A DNA stretch of 64,000 nt from Flavobacteriales bacterium (lineage in GTDB: Bacteria; Bacteroidota; Bacteroidia; Flavobacteriales_D; Sanyastnellaceae), in NCBI GenBank assembly GCA_016722445.1, contig JADKIZ010000010.1, positions 1 through 64,000 of the forward strand, given 5' to 3'. A program made the position numbers and the translations under genes. The first letter of the stretch is position 1. Each line of letters starts with the position of its first letter. The notes under the pieces are model-generated. The model did not search any database. It saw only the letters and a program-made list of their open reading frames with translations, and was not told the origin of the DNA. Shown here one piece after another: positions 1 to 9,608 of this stretch.

Positions 1-2255
1 GCGGGGTCAGAGGTATATACTCAGTCCATCTGCGAGGAACTAGCAAAACGCCATGAGGTGCATGTTTTCACGAGAGAAGAGAACCCCTACGAACCGGACT
101 TTCGGATTCGCAAAATATCGGATAGAGAGAACCTCACGTTTTACCTTGCAATATGGCTCAAGGGAAGGACGGATATCGTCATCCCTTGTTGGATGATGCA
201 TTTAGAGAGCTTGTCACTGAAATCAGTCCGGACGTAGCGCATATTGGGCACCTGAATCACTTGAGCACAGGCTTTGTGGATGCTCGACGAGCTGAATATC
301 CCCATTGTTTTACAATGCATGACTTTTGGCTGATGTGCCCGCGGGGACAATTCATTCAACGCAATTTCAATCCGGTGATCATTGGCCTTTATGCCGTAAG
401 CAAGAACACCACGTCTGTGCGACAAAATGCTATGCTTCATATTTCTCCAACGAACAAGACACTCAAGACATTCAATTCTGGACACAATGGATAAAAAAAC
501 GCATGCAGGAAACGAATTCACTCTGCAAAAAAGTGGATCAGTTTATTGCACCTTCAAAGTATCTGATGAATCGTTTCGTTGATGAGTTTGGGATTCCGGT
601 AGAGAAAATACAATACCTGGATTATGGTTTTCCATTGCACTACTTAACTCCGAATATCGCAAGACAAGAGAGAGCAGAATTCACATTCGGTTATATCGGT
701 ACACATATACCGGCAAAAGGCATCAACCAACTCATTGAGGCCTTTAAGATGGTTAAGGGAAAAGTCAGATTGAAGATATGGGGATCAAAGGATCAGCAGA
801 GTACCAAAGTCCTTAGGACTCTGGCACTGGATTCCGCGAATCCCGTTGACTTTATGGGAGAGTATGTCAGCAGTAATCTGGCTGATGAAGTATTCTCTCA
901 GGTCGACCGTATTGTAGTTCCTTCGATTTGGGCGGAGAATTCTCCTTTAGTCATTCATGAGGCTCAAGCTTGTCATGTCCCTGTATTACGGCCAATTATG
1001 GAGGCATGGCGGAGTATGTTCAACATGAAGTCAATGGGTTGCTTTACGAGCACCGCAGCGTTCAGGACCTTGTGTCAAAAATGCAATGGGCATCAGATCA
1101 TCCGCCTGAGATGGTTCGTCTTGGCAAACGAGGTTATCTCTATCATGAAAATGGTGTTGTTCCGTCCATTGCCGAACATGTGCAAAAACTGGTGTCAATC
1201 TACCAAAACGTATTGAAGAAACGCGCAACTCAATCGTTGTGGAGAATCACACTTGATACCAATCCGGAAGACTGCAATCTGAAATGCGTCATGTGCGAAG
1301 AACACAGTGAATTCAGCAATTATATAGATCTGCTTCAGAAAGAAACGGGAGTTCGCAAAAGACGCATGCCCGTTGAATGGATAGAGAATATACTGGATCA
1401 GGCCAGTGCTTTAGGCGTGCGTGAAATCATTCCCTCTACGATGGGAGAGCCACTCATCTACAATGCCATAGACAGAATCTATTCACTTGCGAAAGAAAGA
1501 GGACTAAAAGCGAATCTGACCACCAACGGAACTTTTCCCAGACGTTCAGTAGAAGAATGGGCGAAAATGATTCTTCCGAATACAAGTGATGTCAAGATTT
1601 CTTGGAACGGAGCGACAAAAGCTACGACCAAAAAATCATGAAGGGAGTTCGATTTGAAGAGGTATTGTCAAATTTGAAGAAATTCATTCAACTCAGGGAT
1701 GAACATTTCGCGAGCACTGGAGAGTACTGCAAAGTGACCTTGCAGCTCACCTTCATGCAAAACAACATGCATGAATTGGAGAAATTGTCAGACTGGCTGC
1801 AGAACACCATGTGGACAGAGTGAAGGGCCACCACTTATGGGCGCACTTTGATGAAATAAAGGGACTATCCATGAAACAGAATGAAGAGTCTGTCAAAAAA
1901 TGGAATGCACATGTTGATGATGCCCATCAAATGGCTGATCAAATTCTAAGGCCCAATGGGCAAAAGGTGATCCTGGAGAATATTCAACCACTTCAATACA
2001 CTGAACAAAAGGAAATCCCGGCTGATTATGAATGTCCCTTTCTCGGCAAGGAATTCTGGATTTCTGCCACAGGCAAAATTTCGCCTTGCTGCGCCCCGGA
2101 TAAGCAGCGTGACGGTTTGGGTGATTTCGGGAATATTCAGCATCAAGGCATTGCAGATGTATTAGCCAGTGAAAACTATCGTCGCTTGGTGAGAGAATAC
2201 AAGTCTAACCCCCTTTGTAAAAACATGCAACATGCGCAAACCCACACTAAAATGA
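1..2255 (+). pseudogene. Glycosyltransferase family 4 / radical SAM-SPASM fusion, 5'-partial and frame-disrupted
   Basis: The gene enters from the left edge and can be followed only by changing frame about six times (near 145, 380, 980, 1625, 1812 and 2224). The N-terminal half is a GT-B glycosyltransferase: it opens with GSEVYTQSICEELAKRHEV, and the donor-binding half contains NSPLVIHEAQACHVPVITANYGG once a missing base near 980 is restored. After about residue 400 it continues, in one open frame from 970 to 1641, into a radical SAM domain with the cluster motif CNLKCVMC. A SPASM-like tail follows (CPFLGKEFW, SPCCAPD, LCKNCNMRKP). With the last indel corrected, the stop is TGA at 2253-2255, overlapping the next ATG. 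GT4 domains build glycans or glycosylated metabolites, and radical SAM/SPASM enzymes modify peptides or sugars. The substrate is unknown. The homology is clear; whether the indels are decay or sequence error is not. Confidence 0.7.
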
Positions 2256-2827
2256 GAGATCAAATAATATGTATAACAAAACCAGGAAATACGGTCGTTG
2301 TCCTTCGTCACGCCGATCGCAATAAAATACCGGATGGTGAATTCGGCAACGATGTTCTCTTGAATGACATTGGAATTAAGAACTCAATAGGATTTGGAAG
2401 AGATCTTATGACGCTGAACATTGCTAAAATTGTTTCCAGTCCAATTCAACGATGCATTCAGACTGCTGAGTGCATTATCGAAGGATATGGCAGACCAGTG
2501 ACGATGAATACATGCATTGGTCTGGGAGATCCCGGAATGCATGTCACAGACGCTGAATTAGCCGGGAATTACTATCTAAAGCATGGAGCCTTTGAGATGT
2601 TGGAAAAGTTTAAACAAGGCGATCCTGTTCCTGGCATGCCAACACAACATGATTTTCGTCGAGACTTTAACCAATATCTGAAAGAGGAATCAAATGAAGA
2701 AGGACTAACACTCATGATAACCCATGACTTCCTGATTGCAGTAGCTGACTATGCGCTGAATAACAAAAGCTATACCCCCGAATCATGGGTAGGATACCTG
2801 AACGGATTCATATTCAAATCAACTTGA
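2252..2827 (+). CDS. Histidine phosphatase (phosphoglycerate mutase-like) family protein
   Basis: A protein of about 191 residues starting MRDQIICITKPGNTVVV. It carries the phospho-histidine motif near the N-terminus as LRHADRNKIPDGEFGN, with the usual RHG drawn out as RHAD. Further motifs are SSPIQRCIQTAECI and a C-terminal catalytic histidine in MITHDFLIAVADY. I chose the ATG at 2252 because it overlaps the corrected stop of the radical SAM gene in an ATGA arrangement. The open frame extends further upstream only because of an indel in that gene. The family removes phosphate from sugars, proteins or small molecules. Coupling to a glycosyltransferase/radical SAM gene and a methyltransferase suggests a biosynthetic dephosphorylation step, but the substrate cannot be read from sequence. 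Confidence 0.7.
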   Translation: MRDQIICITKPGNTVVVLRHADRNKIPDGEFGNDVLLNDIGIKNSIGFGRDLMTLNIAKIVSSPIQRCIQTAECIIEGYGRPVTMNTCIGLGDPGMHVTDAELAGNYYLKHGAFEMLEKFKQGDPVPGMPTQHDFRRDFNQYLKEESNEEGLTLMITHDFLIAVADYALNNKSYTPESWVGYLNGFIFKST

Positions 2828-2828
2828 A

Positions 2829-3783
2829 ATGGAGAAAGAAGAACTTAAGCAACTATTCACGGGATATTGGAACTACATGGCGATCAATGCCGCCTGCGAG
2901 TTGAAACTCTTCGACATTTTGGAGAATGGGGCACATGACATTGAATCACTTCTGAATACCCATGGATGGAATCGGACAGCCTTTGAGTCATTGATTCACA
3001 TTTGCGAGCAAGAAGGCCTATTGCACCTAAACGAAAAAATCGAACTTACAGTCAAAGGTCGATACCTCGTATCCACAAACCCCAATGGCCTTTATCTGCT
3101 TGCTATGGGCTGATGAACACCTGAATGCATGGCGGCAACTTTCCAGTGTGATTCGAACCGGACAACCTTCTTTTGAAAACATCTACCAGTCTTCGTTTTT
3201 CGACTACCTCAACTCCAAACCCGAAAAGCTGAGAGATTACCACAAAGCAATGCATGAATACGCCATCGATGATTATCGGGATATTTTTATTCATCTTGAT
3301 TTACGGAGCACAAAAGCAATTTTGGATGTTGGTGGAGGATTCGGCGCTCTGATCGGCAATATTGCAAATGCACATAAGGATCTCAAATGCGGACTTTTTG
3401 ATTTGCCTGAAGTCATTGCGCAAGTGCAAAGAGACGATGTATATCTTCATTCCGGTACCTTCTTCAATAAACTTCCCGAGGGATATGACACCATCGTCAT
3501 GAGCAGAATTATACATGATTGGGATGACCATAAATCCGGCCGTATTTTAAACAATGTCCATGAAGCATTGCCGCCGAGAGGAGTTTTGTTTCTCATTGAA
3601 AATTTAACTGACCGAATTACCAATCGCGCAAGTGGCCTTACCTTGAACATGCTGGCCATGTGCAGGAGTTTTGAGCGAACGGAATCAGAATACCTGATGC
3701 TGTTGGAACAAAACGGATTCGGGGAGTTTCAAATCAAACCACTCAATTCAATACAATACATCATTCAATGTCACAAGTTATGA
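2829..3783 (+). pseudogene. SAM-dependent O-methyltransferase (Methyltransf_2 type), one frameshift
   Basis: The start ATG lies one base after the previous stop. The N-terminal part (2829 to about 3085) is the winged-helix dimerisation domain typical of plant-type O-methyltransferases (YWNYMAINAACELKLFDIL). The frame then shifts near 3085-3097 and continues with LLWADEHLNAWRQL into the Rossmann domain. That domain contains the SAM-binding motif LDVGGGFGALIGNIA, the acidic loop GLFDLPEVI, and SRIIHDWDD with the usual catalytic His-Asp. Restored length is about 318 residues, normal or slightly short for the family. The acceptor is probably a hydroxyl on a small molecule. The frameshift may be a sequencing indel, since both halves look well conserved. 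The stop overlaps the next gene's ATG (ATGA). Confidence 0.75.
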
Positions 3784-4367
3784 ATTGGAAAGAAATACTG
3801 TTATCCGAGGATATGACTCACTTTCTATACAAGGGAGAGAATCCATTCGGTAAAAACTTCTTGAATGCCATGAAATTTCATGAACCAGGATTGGCGCCCG
3901 TTCAGGACGAAACAGGCTGGTACCATATTGGAACGGAAGGCAAACCATATTATCCGCAGCGCTATGTAAATGCTTTTGGCTACTACTTCATGAGAGCCGC
4001 AGTGAAGGATCACTCCGGAGCCTTTCATATCGACGAAAATGCCAATGCTATTTACCTTGATCGCTACCAATGGTGCGGAAACTACCAGGAAGAGATCTGC
4101 GTTGTTCGCAAAAAGTCCAGCACATATGTCCACATCGACATGCAAGGAAAAGTCATAACCAAAACAGAATACCTCTATGCCGGCGACTACAAAGACGGTT
4201 TATCCTGCGTTCAATCAGACCTCGGTTGGACTCATATTCGCAAGAATCAGGAATTGCTGCATGGCAGATACTTCCATGGACTTGGGGTCTATCACAAGGG
4301 CGCTGCCATAGCGCGAGATGAAATAGGTTGGTTCCACTTTTTGCTTAATAAGTGCTTACGATTTTAA
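3780..4367 (+). CDS. WG-repeat-like protein, possibly truncated at its 3' end
   Basis: The ATG at 3780 overlaps the methyltransferase stop at 3781-3783 (ATGA), giving 195 residues beginning MNWKEILLSED; an in-frame ATG at 3768 is less likely. The protein consists of repeats of about 22-25 residues of the WG type: PVQDETGWYHIGTEGKP, AVKDHSGAFHIDENANA, CVQSDLGWTHIRKNQE and IARDEIGWFHF. These repeats form small beta units in otherwise poorly characterised proteins. The last repeat stops abruptly at GWFHFLLNKCLRF, where another beta strand and turn are expected, so the C-terminus may have been lost near the integrase end of the element. No catalytic motif is visible. It belongs to the upstream translationally coupled operon. 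Confidence 0.55.
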   Translation: MNWKEILLSEDMTHFLYKGENPFGKNFLNAMKFHEPGLAPVQDETGWYHIGTEGKPYYPQRYVNAFGYYFMRAAVKDHSGAFHIDENANAIYLDRYQWCGNYQEEICVVRKKSSTYVHIDMQGKVITKTEYLYAGDYKDGLSCVQSDLGWTHIRKNQELLHGRYFHGLGVYHKGAAIARDEIGWFHFLLNKCLRF

Positions 4368-4819
4368 ATAGGAACCAGTAAGTCCATTAATTTGAATTTT
4401 CCACCAAAAACCATCAAACTTAAAGAAATAATATCGAATAATCGTATTCGTCGCCCTCTTTATATGGCGCTTCCGAATCATTCATCAATAATAACAAAAT
4501 TATCCACATCTTTAATCTTCGTATTTAACAATATAATCGACCCAAACCTTCCTTTTAATTGTTCCTTTCAGAATAGTTATTAATAGCTGGTATGAATAGT
4601 ATCGTTTCGATGCAACGACATGCTGACCACGTCCTTCCACTTATCATAACCATCATTTCTGAATTAAATTGCCATTGCTTGAACTGCATGATTACAAAAA
4701 TGGAGAATGGATGAAATAATAATTAGTTTCTCACATTACAAATTTAGAGCTTTGGTCATTTAAATATTAAGGAAAAAATGAATTGTCTAATTTCGTCTAT
4801 TAATCTTTGCAACTAGCAT
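4368..4819. other. AT-rich intergenic stretch, no supported gene
   Basis: About 450 bases of low-GC sequence between the operon end and the convergent integrase. A 63-codon open frame (4392-4583) has no recognisable domain and a low-complexity composition, so I do not call it. One TTATCCACA nonamer (near 4499) matches a DnaA box but stands alone. Confidence 0.5.
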
Positions 4820-6154
4820 CTAAAAATACTCCTTCAACCTCTCCGCCGCCAGCTCTTGCTCAATTTTCAGATACCGCATGAATTGTTTCTCCGTGCGGTG
4901 CCCTGAGAATTGCATGATGTATTGAACGCTCATGCCCTTGAGGAATTTAAGGGTGCAGAAGGTGCGGCGGCAGGTGTGACTGGAGATGAGCTGCCACTTG
5001 GGTAACCAGATTTCGAGGGATCTGTCCTTGCGGGTGATGCCATCCGGACGGAGTTGATCGATACCTGCTATTTTACAGATTTCGCGGACACCGGCGTTGA
5101 AGGTGTCCAGTTGTTTGAAGACGGGGAGCTCGTAACTATACTTTTCCAATATTGCATTGACGCTCGCGCTGCATGGAATTCTCACAACCTGTTTGGACTT
5201 GGAGGTCTTCTTGCAAACATGTCCGTCCATGAAGTGCTCGCGACGCAGAGAGGTGAAGTCACCAAAACGAAAACCAGTTTCGCAGCCGAATAGAAACAAA
5301 TCACGGATGCGATCCAGTTGTGGACTTTCAATGGTCAGGTTGGCAATGCGCTGAAGTTCTTCTTCTGTCAGGTATTCTCGATCGACTTCTTCCCGCACAG
5401 TCACCAAGTGTTTCAGGTTAAAGGGCGTAATGACCTCAGAGTTGAAACACCAATTCAAAAAAACTTTGAGGTTCTTAATTTGTTTGCCAACTGTATTCAA
5501 AGCCAAACCGGTTGATGCTTCTTCATCGCTTTTTGTTTTAGGGTTGGCTTTTCTTTTTGCAGATTTATTTTCTTTCAGAAAATCATTCAGCTCTTGAGTC
5601 TTAGGTCGGATAGCTGGTGATGCATAAAACTTCAAGTATTCGATAAATGCTGAAGCATCAGATCCTGGCCTATTCCGAAAACCATCAATGGTCAAAGGTG
5701 ATTTATTCCATATTTCAAACTGGAGCAAATGTTTTCGGAGCGCGTTGTTGTAGTCCTTAATCACATCATGACTCACACCACTTCGAATTTTAAAGTCGAG
5801 AAACACTTCATACCATTCCCAAAATGTCTTCGGTTTTTCTTTAAGCAGGGGACGTTCTATTTCGAATAATTGATCTCGAAAATGGTCATTGCCTAGAGAT
5901 AATCCATCCTTTTCTGCTCGTTCGATGATCGTATTCGCTCGATTGCTCAATTCCGCAAGTCTGCTATTGAGGGCTGCTGCATTGGGAAAGTCAAAAACTT
6001 CTTTGGCCTTTTGATTGGTCTTATTCCAATACTTCGGATTGACATTAAGACCTGTTGAAATTTTGTATTGTTGATTTTTACGCGTACATCTCAGCACAAT
6101 GGAAGTTGATTCTAAGGCTTCCGGATCTCGCAATGAAAAGTTGATTTTGAGCAT
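4820..6154 (-). CDS. Tyrosine recombinase / phage-type integrase of an integrative element
   Basis: A protein of 444 residues from the ATG at 6154; a GTG at 6202 would add 16 residues that lack family character. Domain order is an N-terminal arm-binding domain (about 1-90), a SAM-like core-binding domain (about 110-265) and a catalytic domain (about 270-444). Catalytic residues are visible: Arg296 in GCETGFRFGDF, His393 and Arg396 in SSHTCRRTF, His419 in FSGHRTEKQF and the nucleophile Tyr428 in MRYLKI. The gene reads away from a tRNA-tail remnant 200 bases upstream and from a tandem 11-mer 50 bases upstream. This is the usual geometry for a Bacteroidota element inserted in a tRNA gene. It likely integrates and excises the segment to its left. 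Confidence 0.93.
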   Translation of the reverse strand: MLKINFSLRDPEALESTSIVLRCTRKNQQYKISTGLNVNPKYWNKTNQKAKEVFDFPNAAALNSRLAELSNRANTIIERAEKDGLSLGNDHFRDQLFEIERPLLKEKPKTFWEWYEVFLDFKIRSGVSHDVIKDYNNALRKHLLQFEIWNKSPLTIDGFRNRPGSDASAFIEYLKFYASPAIRPKTQELNDFLKENKSAKRKANPKTKSDEEASTGLALNTVGKQIKNLKVFLNWCFNSEVITPFNLKHLVTVREEVDREYLTEEELQRIANLTIESPQLDRIRDLFLFGCETGFRFGDFTSLRREHFMDGHVCKKTSKSKQVVRIPCSASVNAILEKYSYELPVFKQLDTFNAGVREICKIAGIDQLRPDGITRKDRSLEIWLPKWQLISSHTCRRTFCTLKFLKGMSVQYIMQFSGHRTEKQFMRYLKIEQELAAERLKEYF

Positions 6155-6203
6155 TGATTTTCGTTTCGACAAAGGAACATAAAAAGTAGTCTCAAAAAAC
6201 ACT

Positions 6204-6225
6204 GACCGTGGCGCGACCGTGGCGC
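6204..6225. repeat. Perfect tandem 11-bp repeat upstream of the integrase
   Basis: Two back-to-back copies of GACCGTGGCGC lie about 50 bases upstream of the integrase ATG and 125 bases from the attachment-site remnant. Their GC content contrasts sharply with the flanks. Arm-type integrase sites or an autoregulatory operator are the likely roles; this is inference from position. Confidence 0.6.
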
Positions 6226-6350
6226 GATTTTCTGATTTTACCTTATTTTAGCTTACGATTGGTTTTTAGGATGACCCTCTGAAAACAGCCATGAAAGCCA
6301 GTTACAGTGTGTGTTTTGATTAAAGTAGCGTAAAATAGAGAAACAGTTTA

Positions 6351-6373
6351 TTCGAGTCCCGTCCCGACCGCCA
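6351..6373 (+). other. tRNA 3'-end remnant, likely attachment site (att) of the integrative element
   Basis: The sequence TTCGAGTCCCGTCCCGACCG followed by CCA fits the T-loop, the 3' half of the T-stem, the 3' acceptor strand, the discriminator base and an encoded CCA. The rest of a tRNA is missing: the five bases upstream (GTTTA) cannot pair with the 3' T-stem half CCCGT. This is what one junction of an element integrated into the 3' end of a tRNA gene should look like. The intact tRNA would lie at the other end, left of the window. The isotype cannot be decided from the fragment. Confidence 0.7.
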
Positions 6374-6383
6374 ACGAATTAAG

Positions 6384-6409
6384 AAGCCTCCAGAAATGGG
6401 GGCTTTTTT
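6384..6409 (+). terminator. Rho-independent terminator after the tRNA remnant
   Basis: The hairpin AAGCCTCC / GGGGGCTT is followed by a run of T. It is probably the native terminator of the tRNA gene that hosts the element. Confidence 0.7.
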
Positions 6410-6616
6410 ATTGATCAAAGTTCGCAAAGACTATACACCAATCTTCTAATGCTGCAATGACTGTCCGTCTTCAATCTATTGCACCAGCCACATTGATCTT
6501 CGAACATATATCAGGACTACGCCCAATGAGGACGTTGACAAGGCGATCACTCCTTGGCAGAGAAACAACTCACGATGCCAATTTTAAATATTGAATCTTA
6601 AATTTTAAATCCCTCA
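6410..6616. other. Intergenic, no gene seen
   Basis: Nothing coding is visible between the tRNA-remnant terminator and the end of der. The last 40 bases (from 6580) are a short TTAAAT-rich 7-bp-period tract like those around the asparaginase gene. Confidence 0.5.
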
Positions 6617-7924
6617 CTATTTCTTCCTAAAATACAACCTCACCGGAATTCCTTCAAAATGGAAGTTCTCGCGGAGTTTGTTCTCGAGGAAACGCATGTA
6701 TGGATCCTTGATGTATTGCGGGGTATTGCAGAAAAATGCAATGGCCGGACTCTTGGTTGGAAGCTGGGTGACATATTTGATCTTGATGTCTTTTCCCTTA
6801 TAAATAGGTGGTGGCCAATTTTCGATGATCGGCAACATCACTTCGTTCAGTTTGTTGGTTGGTATCCGCTGTTTGCGGTTGTGAGCCACTTCCATGGCCT
6901 TCTCAAGGGCTTTGAGGATTCTTTGTTTGGTAACCGTTGAGGTGAAGAAAATCGGCACATCCGTCATCGGTGCCAGCTTCTGCCGGATCTCCGCCGAATA
7001 TTTGTCTACACTTTTATGGTCCTTTTCTACCAAATCCCACTTATTGATGAGCAAAACCACGCCCTTATTGGCTTCTGTGATTTCCTTGAAGATCGATAAA
7101 TCCTGTCGGGTGATACCTTCCGTAGCATCGATGAGCAAAAGACATACATCGCTCATTCGAATGGCTTTGATGGTACGGATTGAGCTATAAAACTCAATGT
7201 CGTTGTCGATGAGTTTGCGTTTGCGCAATCCGGCGGTATCGATCAGTATCAACTGCTGATTGAAAGCGCGGAATTCCGTATTGATGGCATCTCGTGTGGT
7301 ACCGGCAACTTCGCTTACGATAGAACGATCTTTACCCGTAAGCGCATTGATGAGGGAACTTTTGCCGACATTCGGCTTACCGACAATCGCAATTTTCGGT
7401 AGCTCGTTTTCTTCCCCTTCTGGGTCAGCCGGCATCTTTTCCGCTATTTTTTCCAGTAAATCACCAGTTCCATAGCCGTTATTGGCGCTGATCGGCCATA
7501 TCTCATCTGTCAGTCCAAGTTCCCAGAATTCGTTGATCCAGCCTTCTTTATCGGAGGTATCGACCTTGTTACACAGCAACATGATGTCCTTTTTGGACTT
7601 CCGCATTTTATCCGCGATAAAACGGTCGCCATCGGTCACTCCTTCCTTCCCATCCACCATAAACAGCACGAGATCAGCCTCTCCAATGGCAAGAGCCACC
7701 TGGGAATTGATGTCTTTTTCGAATCCTTCCTCGTCTTCCTCCGCAATACCACCGGTGTCGATGACCACAAATGACTTGGTGCCCCACTCCCCGATTCCAT
7801 ACTTGCGGTCACGGGTAACACCAGCGGTTGGATCAACAATGGCGTCATCCGTCCCTGTAAGTTTGTTGTAAAGGGTGGATTTACCCACATTCGGACGACC
7901 TACGATAACGATGGTATAACTCAT
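6617..7924 (-). CDS. der: Ribosome-assembly GTPase Der (EngA)
   Basis: Der is the tandem GTPase needed for 50S subunit maturation. From the ATG at 7924 the product is 435 residues (MSYTIVIVGRPNVGKST), the normal length. The open frame runs 45 codons further upstream, but that part is AT-rich repeat-like sequence and is not conserved. The first G domain has GRPNVGKST, DTGG and NKVD; the second has GKPNVGKSS, DTAGLRKR and NKWD. The C-terminal KH-like domain ends in GIPVRLYFRKK, as in the family. Both GTP-binding sites look intact. Confidence 0.97.
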   Translation of the reverse strand: MSYTIVIVGRPNVGKSTLYNKLTGTDDAIVDPTAGVTRDRKYGIGEWGTKSFVVIDTGGIAEEDEEGFEKDINSQVALAIGEADLVLFMVDGKEGVTDGDRFIADKMRKSKKDIMLLCNKVDTSDKEGWINEFWELGLTDEIWPISANNGYGTGDLLEKIAEKMPADPEGEENELPKIAIVGKPNVGKSSLINALTGKDRSIVSEVAGTTRDAINTEFRAFNQQLILIDTAGLRKRKLIDNDIEFYSSIRTIKAIRMSDVCLLLIDATEGITRQDLSIFKEITEANKGVVLLINKWDLVEKDHKSVDKYSAEIRQKLAPMTDVPIFFTSTVTKQRILKALEKAMEVAHNRKQRIPTNKLNEVMLPIIENWPPPIYKGKDIKIKYVTQLPTKSPAIAFFCNTPQYIKDPYMRFLENKLRENFHFEGIPVRLYFRKK

Positions 7925-8067
7925 GGGGCAAAGATACCATTGCCTGAGCGGAAAATTGGAGAATAAATTGAGAGAACGCGATGGATCCGAGAACGGCAAT
8001 GATTTAAAATTTAAGAATCTAAAATTTAAAATTGGCAGCAAGCAAGGATTGTATGTCAAGTGCTGAT

Positions 8068-8382
8068 CGCCGCAGGCGAATAAAGTTCAATGTTCAAAGT
8101 TCAATGTTCAAAGTTGCGCGGATTTGTGTTTTGAAGCAGTAATGAATTGGAGATGAAAAACTGTACTTGCAATAAAACTCTCAAAAAAAACTGTGTCCTC
8201 TGCGCCCACTGTGTCAAACACACTACGCCGCAGGCGAATAAAGTTCAAAGTTGAACGAATTTGTGTTTTGAAACAGTACTGAATTGGAGATGAAAAACAG
8301 TACTTGCAATAAAACTCTCAAAAAAAACTGTGTCCTCTGCGAAGTCCTCTGCGCCCACTGTGTCAAACACACTACGCCGCAG
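8068..8382. repeat. Imperfect direct duplication of about 150 bp between der and the asparaginase gene
   Basis: Copy one is 8068-8225 and copy two 8226-8374; the first bases of a third start at 8375 (CGCCGCAG). Each copy runs from CGCCGCAGGCGAATAAAGTT through ACTTGCAATAAAACTCTC and a poly-A tract to CACTGTGTCAAACACACTA. They differ by small indels: an extra AATGTTCAAAGTTC block in copy one and an extra GAAGTCCTCTGC in copy two. No open frame of note is present. The rest of the gap 7925-8457 shows nothing else. Confidence 0.85.
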
Positions 8383-8457
8383 AAGTTTATTGCCAGATGA
8401 GTTCAAGGATACACAGAGGTGTGTTTTAGGTTCCGTTATCGAGATTCAGGATACAGG

Positions 8458-8596
8458 ATTTAAATTTTAAAATTCATCGCCCCACATGAACTTTCACCTC
8501 ACCCCATAATTCATACTTCATAATTCATAATTCATACTTCATAATTCATAATTCATAATTCATACTTCATAATTCATAATTCATAATTCATAATTC
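8458..8596. repeat. Left arm of a long imperfect inverted repeat around the asparaginase gene
   Basis: The arm reads, outside to inside: a TTAAAT-rich tract, a GCCCCAC block, CTTTCACCTCACC, then a 7-bp-period array of AATTCAT and variants. Its reverse complement is found on the other side of the gene at 9609-9762 in the matching order. The asparaginase stop codon lies inside this array, and the last residues (ENYEL) are encoded by it. Confidence 0.8.
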
Positions 8597-9608
8597 TCAG
8601 AAAGCTCGCCTCTGATCGAAAGACTAAGATAATGTTTGACCTCCGACATTGTAAGGCTTTGTCCGAATAAGTACATCATCTTGACGATCGCTGCTTCGGA
8701 AGTGATGTCGGCGCCACCAATCACACCAATGCGATTGAGCGCAGAACTGGTTTCGTATCTGCCTTGTGCTACAAATCCCTGGTTGCACTGACTGACATTC
8801 ATGATGATGATTCCACTGTGAATGGCCTTTTCAAGTGCTGCTGTAAACCATGATTCCGTGGTGGTATTCCCTGATCCAAATGTTTCCAGGATCACTCCTT
8901 TTAAACCGGGTATCGACAAAATGCCATTGACCACTGCAGGGTAATGCCGGGAAACATCTTCAGATAAGTCACATTCGTATCAAAGTTTTTCCTGATGGTG
9001 AAAGGACCATTCGGTCTTAATAGCTGATCATGGTTGTAGAAAATATGTATGCCCACTTCAGCCAATGCCGGAAAATTGGCGCTTTCAAATGCATCAAAGT
9101 TTTCTGTGTTGTATTTGTGTGTCCGGTTGCCGCGGAACAATTGTGATTCGAAATAAATACATACTTCCTGAACGATAGGACCATTGTCGTCCGATGCTAC
9201 CGCAATCTCTATGGAAGTAATCAAATTTTCTTTTCCATCGGTGCGCAGTTTTCCAATGGGCAATTGCGAACCGGTAAAAATGACCGGCTTGGATAAATTC
9301 TCCAACATGAAACTGATGGCCGATGCGCTATACGCCATCGTATCTGTACCATGCAAAACAACAAATCCATCATAGTGATCATAATTCACGGTGATCATAT
9401 CGGCAATTTTTTGCCAATGCATCAAATTCACATCCGATGAATCGATGGGTTCATCAAAACTCACCACATCAATGTGACAATTGAATCGCTTCAATTCAGG
9501 AACATTGTCTTGAAGTTGTTTGAAGTCAAATGGAATTAAACTGCCCGTGGTTGGCTCTTCCATCATGCCAATGGTACCGCCGGTGTATATGAGGAGGAGA
9601 GAACTCAT
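8581..9608 (-). pseudogene. ansA: Type I (cytoplasmic) L-asparaginase, one frameshift
   Basis: The enzyme hydrolyses asparagine to aspartate and ammonia. The N-terminal part (9608 to about 8940) shows both catalytic threonine motifs, YTGGTIGMM and LHGTDTMAYSASAI, and FTGSQLP. The frame breaks at a short G run (8939-8941 on the plus strand): one more base restores FPGITPAVVNGI, and the second frame continues to the end with GVILETFGSGN and GADITSEAA. Restored length is about 342 residues, normal for the family. A homopolymer undercall is the simplest explanation. The C-terminal codons and stop come from the AATTCAT array. Confidence 0.85.

Noticed and set aside
4497..4507. TTATCCACA taken as a sign of a replication origin
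   Set aside because: It is a single box inside an integrative element with no companions.
4392..4583. 63-codon frame after the WG-like gene
   Set aside because: Low-complexity AT-rich sequence, no domain, and no coupling to the operon.
6310..6373. Complete tRNA gene at the attachment site
   Set aside because: The sequence upstream of the T-loop cannot form the T-stem, anticodon arm or 5' acceptor strand.
7925..8059. N-terminal extension of Der to 8059
   Set aside because: The extra 45 codons are repeat-like, and the conserved protein begins at the ATG 7924.
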